Source of the DNA: Jatrophihabitans_A lederbergiae
GTDB taxonomy: Bacteria; Actinomycetota; Actinomycetes; Mycobacteriales; Jatrophihabitantaceae
Assembly (NCBI RefSeq): GCF_031845305.1
Contig: NZ_JAVREH010000015.1
Span: forward strand, 1-64,000
Reading direction: 5' to 3'
Length of the DNA stretch: 64,000 nucleotides
The notes under the pieces: model-generated
What the model saw: only the letters and a program-made list of their open reading frames with translations
Told to the model about the DNA's origin: nothing
The model's database searches: none
Shown: piece after piece, positions 60,385-64,000 of the stretch
Position numbering within the stretch: position 1 is the stretch's first letter
How the letters are laid out: each line of letters begins with the position of its first letter
Translations under genes and position numbers: made by a program

Positions 60385-62108
60385 GGCTGCTGCGCACGTA
60401 CCTGCGGCCTTACCGGCGCCCGCTCGGCCTGGTCATCGTGCTGCAACTGATCCAGGTCGCCGCCGGCCTCTACCTGCCCAGCCTGAACGCCGACATCATC
60501 GACAGGGGCGTGGCCACCGGCAACACCGGCTATATCACCTCGACCGGCATGGTCATGCTCGGTGTGGCCCTGGTGCAGATCCTCTGCTCGGTGGGAGCGG
60601 TGTGCTACGGCGCCCGTACCGCGATGGGCTTCGGTCGCGACCTGCGCTCGGCCATCTTCCACCAGGTCGGCGCCTTCTCGGCCCGGGAACTGAACGGTTT
60701 CGGAGCCCCGTCCCTGATCACTCGCAACACCAACGATGTCCAGCAGGTGCAGATGCTGGTGCTGATGAGCTGCACCATGCTGGTGTCAGCACCGATCATG
60801 TGCTTCGGCGGCGTGGTGATGGCGATCCGGCAGGACGTCACCCTCTCGTGGCTGCTGGTGGTCAGCATGCCGGTGCTGATCGGCTCGATCTTCCTGATCG
60901 TCCGGAGCATGGTGCCGGAGTTCCGGCTGATGCAGACGCGGATCGACACCATCAACCGGATCCTGCGCGAGCAGATCACCGGCATCCGGGTGGTACGCGC
61001 CTTCGTCCGCGAGCCGTTCGAGACGGAGCGCTTCTCCGGCGCCAACGCCGCCGTGACGGCCAGCGCCATCCGCGTCGGCCGGCTGCAGGCCTTGATGTTC
61101 CCGACCGTGATGCTGGTGGTCAACGCCTCCAGCGTCGCGGTGCTGTGGTTCGGTGGCCACCTGATCAGCGACGGCCGGATGCAGATCGGTTCGCTGACCG
61201 CGTTCCTCAGCTACCTGATGCAGATCATGATGGCCGTCATGATGGCGACCTTCATGGCGATCCTGGTGCCGCGGGCAGCCGTGTGTGCCGAGCGGGTGGT
61301 CGAGGTGCTGGACACCGAGTCCTCGGTGGTGCCGCCGGCCGAACCGGTGACCAGCGTGACCGGACGCGGCAACCTGGAACTGCGGGATGTCGAATTCTGC
61401 TATCCCGGGGCGGCCGACCCGGTTCTGAAGAACATCAGCTTTACCGCGACGGCCGGCCAGCGCACCGCCATCATCGGCAGTACCGGCGCCGGCAAGAGCA
61501 CCCTCGTAGGCTTGATCCCCCGGCTGTTCGACGCCACCGCCGGATCGGTTCGGGTGAACGGGGTCGACGTGAAGGACCTGGACCCTGACTTGCTGTGCGG
61601 CCTGATCGGGCTGGTGCCGCAGCGGCCGTACCTATTCTCGGGCACCGTCGCGAGCAACCTGCGCTACGGCAACCCACAGGCCGGTGACGAGCAGCTGTGG
61701 CAGGCCCTCGACGTCGCCCAGGCCGCGGACTTCGTACAGGCGATGCCGGACGGCCTCGAGTCGGTCATCAGCCAGGGCGGCACGAACGTCTCGGGAGGTC
61801 AGCGGCAGCGGCTGGCGATCGCCCGGGCGCTCGTCCGCCAGCCCGAGCTCTACCTCTTCGACGACTCGTTCTCAGCACTGGACCTGGCCACCGACGCCCG
61901 GCTGCGCAGGGCGCTGGCTCCCCTGACAGCCGACGCCACGGTGATCATCGTCGCGCAGCGGGTGTCCACCATCATCGACGCCGATCAGATCATCGTCCTT
62001 GACAACGGCGAGATTGTCGGCCTGGGCACGCATACCGAGCTGCTCGACAGTTGCCCCACCTACGCCGAGATCGTCGACTCGCAGTTCAGCGAGCGGGAAG
62101 CGGCATGA
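60375..62108 (+). CDS. ABC exporter half-transporter, degenerate ATPase site (TM287-like)
   Basis: 577 aa from ATG 60375, overlapping the TetR stop by 10 bp. Six transmembrane helices (about 10-300), then an NBD with Walker A IIGSTGAGKSTLVGL, signature NVSGGQRQRLAIARAL and Walker B YLFDDSFSALD. The catalytic Glu after Walker B is Asp (DD), as in the non-hydrolysing half of heterodimeric exporters. Pairs with the next gene (4-bp overlap). Confidence 0.93.
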   Translation: MLLRLLRTYLRPYRRPLGLVIVLQLIQVAAGLYLPSLNADIIDRGVATGNTGYITSTGMVMLGVALVQILCSVGAVCYGARTAMGFGRDLRSAIFHQVGAFSARELNGFGAPSLITRNTNDVQQVQMLVLMSCTMLVSAPIMCFGGVVMAIRQDVTLSWLLVVSMPVLIGSIFLIVRSMVPEFRLMQTRIDTINRILREQITGIRVVRAFVREPFETERFSGANAAVTASAIRVGRLQALMFPTVMLVVNASSVAVLWFGGHLISDGRMQIGSLTAFLSYLMQIMMAVMMATFMAILVPRAAVCAERVVEVLDTESSVVPPAEPVTSVTGRGNLELRDVEFCYPGAADPVLKNISFTATAGQRTAIIGSTGAGKSTLVGLIPRLFDATAGSVRVNGVDVKDLDPDLLCGLIGLVPQRPYLFSGTVASNLRYGNPQAGDEQLWQALDVAQAADFVQAMPDGLESVISQGGTNVSGGQRQRLAIARALVRQPELYLFDDSFSALDLATDARLRRALAPLTADATVIIVAQRVSTIIDADQIIVLDNGEIVGLGTHTELLDSCPTYAEIVDSQFSEREAA

Positions 62109-64000
62109 GCAGGACCGAGACACCCGACCGAGCAGCGTCGCCGGTATCGCCCACCGGTACCGGCCCTGGTACCGGCTCCGACGTCCCGGCCGGCCCGCGA
62201 CCGCCGATGCCCCGGGGGCCGTTCGCCGCCGTGGGCATGCCCGCCGAGAAGTCACTGAACTTCGGGCCGTCCGCGCGCCGGCTGATCGGACGGCTGGCCC
62301 CGGAGCGGAGAACCGTCGCGGCGGTGATCGGCTTCACCCTGACCAGCGTGGCGCTCAGTGTGCTGGGACCGAAACTGCTCGGGCACGCCACGAACCTGAT
62401 CTTCAACGGCCTGCTCGGCAAGCGTCTGCCGGCTGGGGTCACCAAGGATCAGGCCGTCGCGGCGGCCCGGGCAGCCGGCCAGGACAAGCTCGCGGGCCTG
62501 TACTCGGGCTCCGGGATCGTGCCCGGCCGCGGCATCGACTTCCATGCCCTGGCGCTCGTCCTGCTCGCGGTCCTTGCGCTGTACCTCTGCTCGTCCCTGT
62601 CCAGCTGGATGCAGGGCTACCTGCTCAACGGGGCCGTTCAGCGGACGGTGTTCCGGCTGCGCTCCGACGTCGAGGACAAGATCAACCGGTTGCCGCTGGG
62701 GTACTTCGATGGCCAGTCGCGCGGCGATGTGCTGAGCAAGGTCACCAACGACATCGACAATGTCTCGCAGAGCCTGCAGCAGACACTGAGCCAGATGCTG
62801 ACGTCACTGCTGTCGGTGGTCGGAGTGCTGGTGATGATGCTGATCATCTCGCCGCTGCTGGCGCTGATCGCGATCGTCACCATCCCGCTGTCCATCCTGG
62901 TGACCCGGCTCATCGCCAAGCGCTCGCAGCAGCTGTTCGTGGCGCAGTGGAAGCACACCGGGACGCTGAACGGGCAGATCGAAGAGGCGTTCTCCGGCCA
63001 CGCGCTGGTGAAGGTCTTCGGACGCCAGCACGAGGTCGAGGAGACGTTCCGGGCCAAGAACGAGGAGCTGTACGCCGCCAGCTTCGGAGCCCAGTTCGTC
63101 TCCGGGATCATCATGCCGGCGATGACGTTCATCGGGAACCTGAACTACGTCGCCGTCGCGGTGGTGGGCGGGTTGCGGGTCGCCTCGGGCTCCATGAGCC
63201 TCGGCGACGTCCAGGCGTTCATCCAGTATTCCCGCAGCTTCGCGCAGCCGCTGACCCAGGTCGCGGCGATGGCGAACCTGCTGCAGTCGGGTGTGGCGTC
63301 CGCCGAGCGCGTCTTCGGACTGCTGGACGCCCCGGAGCAGGAGCCGGACGCGCCCGAGCCGGTGGCCATCCAGAATCCGCGTGGTCGGGTTGAGTTCGAG
63401 CACGTGTCCTTCCGCTACGAACCGGACACGCCACTGATCGAGGACCTGTCCCTGGTCGCGGCACCGGGCCAGACGGTGGCGATCGTGGGTCCGACCGGTG
63501 CCGGCAAGACGACGCTGGTCAACCTGATCATGCGCTTCTACGAGCTCGACGGCGGCCGGATCACCATGGACGGAGCTGACATCGCTCAACTGCGGCGGCC
63601 GGACCTGCGCTCCCGGATCGGCATGGTGCTGCAGGACACCTGGCTGTTCGGCGGCACCATCCGCGACAACATCGGGTACGGCAACCCTGCCGCGAGCGAG
63701 GCCGAGATCGCGGCGGCGGCCCAGGCGACCTTCGTGGACCGGTTCGTGCAGAGCCTGCCGGACGGCTACGACACGGTGATCGACGACGAGGGCAGCAACA
63801 TCAGCGCGGGCGAGAAGCAGCTGCTCACCATCGCCCGGGCGTTCCTGGCGAACCCGTCGTTGCTCATCCTGGACGAGGCGACCAGCTCCGTCGACACCCG
63901 CACCGAGGTACTGGTACAGCACGCGATGGCAGCACTGCGGGCCGACCGGACCAGTTTTGTCATCGCGCACCGGCTGTCGACGATCCGCGACGCCGACCTG
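62105..64000 (+). CDS. ABC exporter half-transporter, catalytic subunit (TM288-like; runs off window)
   Basis: 632 codons visible from ATG 62105, open to the edge. A Pro/Gly-rich N-terminal tail (about 1-55), then six transmembrane helices with a large loop between the first two (KRLPAGVTKDQAVAAARAAG), then an NBD: Walker A VGPTGAGKTTLVNL, signature variant NISAGEKQLLTIARAF, canonical Walker B LLILDEATSSVD and switch His in VIAHRLST. The TM288 half of asymmetric exporters has the same features. Drug or lipid export likely; substrate unknown. Only a few codons seem to be missing. Confidence 0.92.
   Translation, partial: MSRTETPDRAASPVSPTGTGPGTGSDVPAGPRPPMPRGPFAAVGMPAEKSLNFGPSARRLIGRLAPERRTVAAVIGFTLTSVALSVLGPKLLGHATNLIFNGLLGKRLPAGVTKDQAVAAARAAGQDKLAGLYSGSGIVPGRGIDFHALALVLLAVLALYLCSSLSSWMQGYLLNGAVQRTVFRLRSDVEDKINRLPLGYFDGQSRGDVLSKVTNDIDNVSQSLQQTLSQMLTSLLSVVGVLVMMLIISPLLALIAIVTIPLSILVTRLIAKRSQQLFVAQWKHTGTLNGQIEEAFSGHALVKVFGRQHEVEETFRAKNEELYAASFGAQFVSGIIMPAMTFIGNLNYVAVAVVGGLRVASGSMSLGDVQAFIQYSRSFAQPLTQVAAMANLLQSGVASAERVFGLLDAPEQEPDAPEPVAIQNPRGRVEFEHVSFRYEPDTPLIEDLSLVAAPGQTVAIVGPTGAGKTTLVNLIMRFYELDGGRITMDGADIAQLRRPDLRSRIGMVLQDTWLFGGTIRDNIGYGNPAASEAEIAAAAQATFVDRFVQSLPDGYDTVIDDEGSNISAGEKQLLTIARAFLANPSLLILDEATSSVDTRTEVLVQHAMAALRADRTSFVIAHRLSTIRDADL

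Noticed and set aside
60317..61588. 423-codon plus-strand frame overlapping the ABC exporter
   Set aside because: Overlaps the real exporter in another frame and is Arg/Pro/His-rich without motifs.

Overview
This is a 64 kb chromosomal window from a high-GC Gram-positive bacterium (Actinomycetota), centred on the replication origin. The lineage call rests on CrgA, a DUF3566 protein next to gyrA, a DLW-39-type micro-protein, a class E sortase, MurT/GatD, the proteasome activator Bpa ending in GQYL, and gnd between dnaN and recF. The gene mix would suit a Frankia/Nakamurella/Jatrophihabitans-like lineage, but the genus cannot be fixed from sequence reading alone. Genes on both sides mostly point away from the origin: minus strand to the left of about 49-51 kb, plus strand to the right.

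Layout. 0-0.1 kb: end of an IS982-type transposase. 0.2-8 kb: permease plus TIGR03943 partner, HtrA-like protease, DUF6191, msrA, an RsmC/RlmG-like methyltransferase, an Fpg/Nei glycosylase and a GDPD phosphodiesterase. 8-22 kb: central metabolism and amino acids (large NAD-glutamate dehydrogenase, ACT-malic enzyme, hisC, pheA), transport (GDT1, PiT), TenA, serS and a HAD phosphatase. 22.4-24.85 kb: a small accessory-looking segment with a membrane protein carrying a degenerate GGDEF-like tail and two HTH regulators around a hairpin-rich non-coding stretch, next to bpa. 25-31 kb: bpa-qor, hutH, then pabA / 56-aa membrane protein / sortase E / DUF881 facing crgA. 31-38.5 kb: rhomboid, cyclophilin, DUF2020 lipoprotein, gatD-murT, a thioesterase-Rieske oxygenase-TetR operon and a second thioesterase. 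38.6-39.2 kb: a truncated P-loop kinase, tRNA-Ala(UGC), the DLW-39-like micro-protein and tRNA-Ile(GAU). 39.2-51.1 kb: DUF3566, gyrA (interrupted by a 182-aa mini-intein), gyrB, dciA-like, recF, gnd, dnaN, oriC, dnaA. 51.1-57.1 kb: rpmH-rnpA-yidD-yidC-jag-rsmG-parA-parB, with a parS site inside parA. 57.1-64 kb: nitroreductase, aminotransferase, GNAT, then a TetR plus heterodimeric ABC exporter whose second subunit runs off the window.

How it works together. The core encodes initiation (DnaA, oriC, DciA), the clamp, supercoiling (GyrAB), segregation (ParAB-parS), RNase P protein, membrane insertion (YidC) and cell-wall functions (MurT/GatD, CrgA, sortase). Metabolic genes cover glutamate-to-2-oxoglutarate and malate-to-pyruvate flux and aromatic/histidine amino acids. 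The points most worth following up are the GyrA mini-intein, the degenerate-GGDEF/HTH segment with strong inverted repeats at 22.4 and 24.5 kb, DnaA boxes outside oriC, a MurT without the Cys4 zinc ribbon, and the truncated kinase beside tRNA-Ala. I found no CRISPR array, phage or biosynthetic cluster, and no clearly new multi-gene system.
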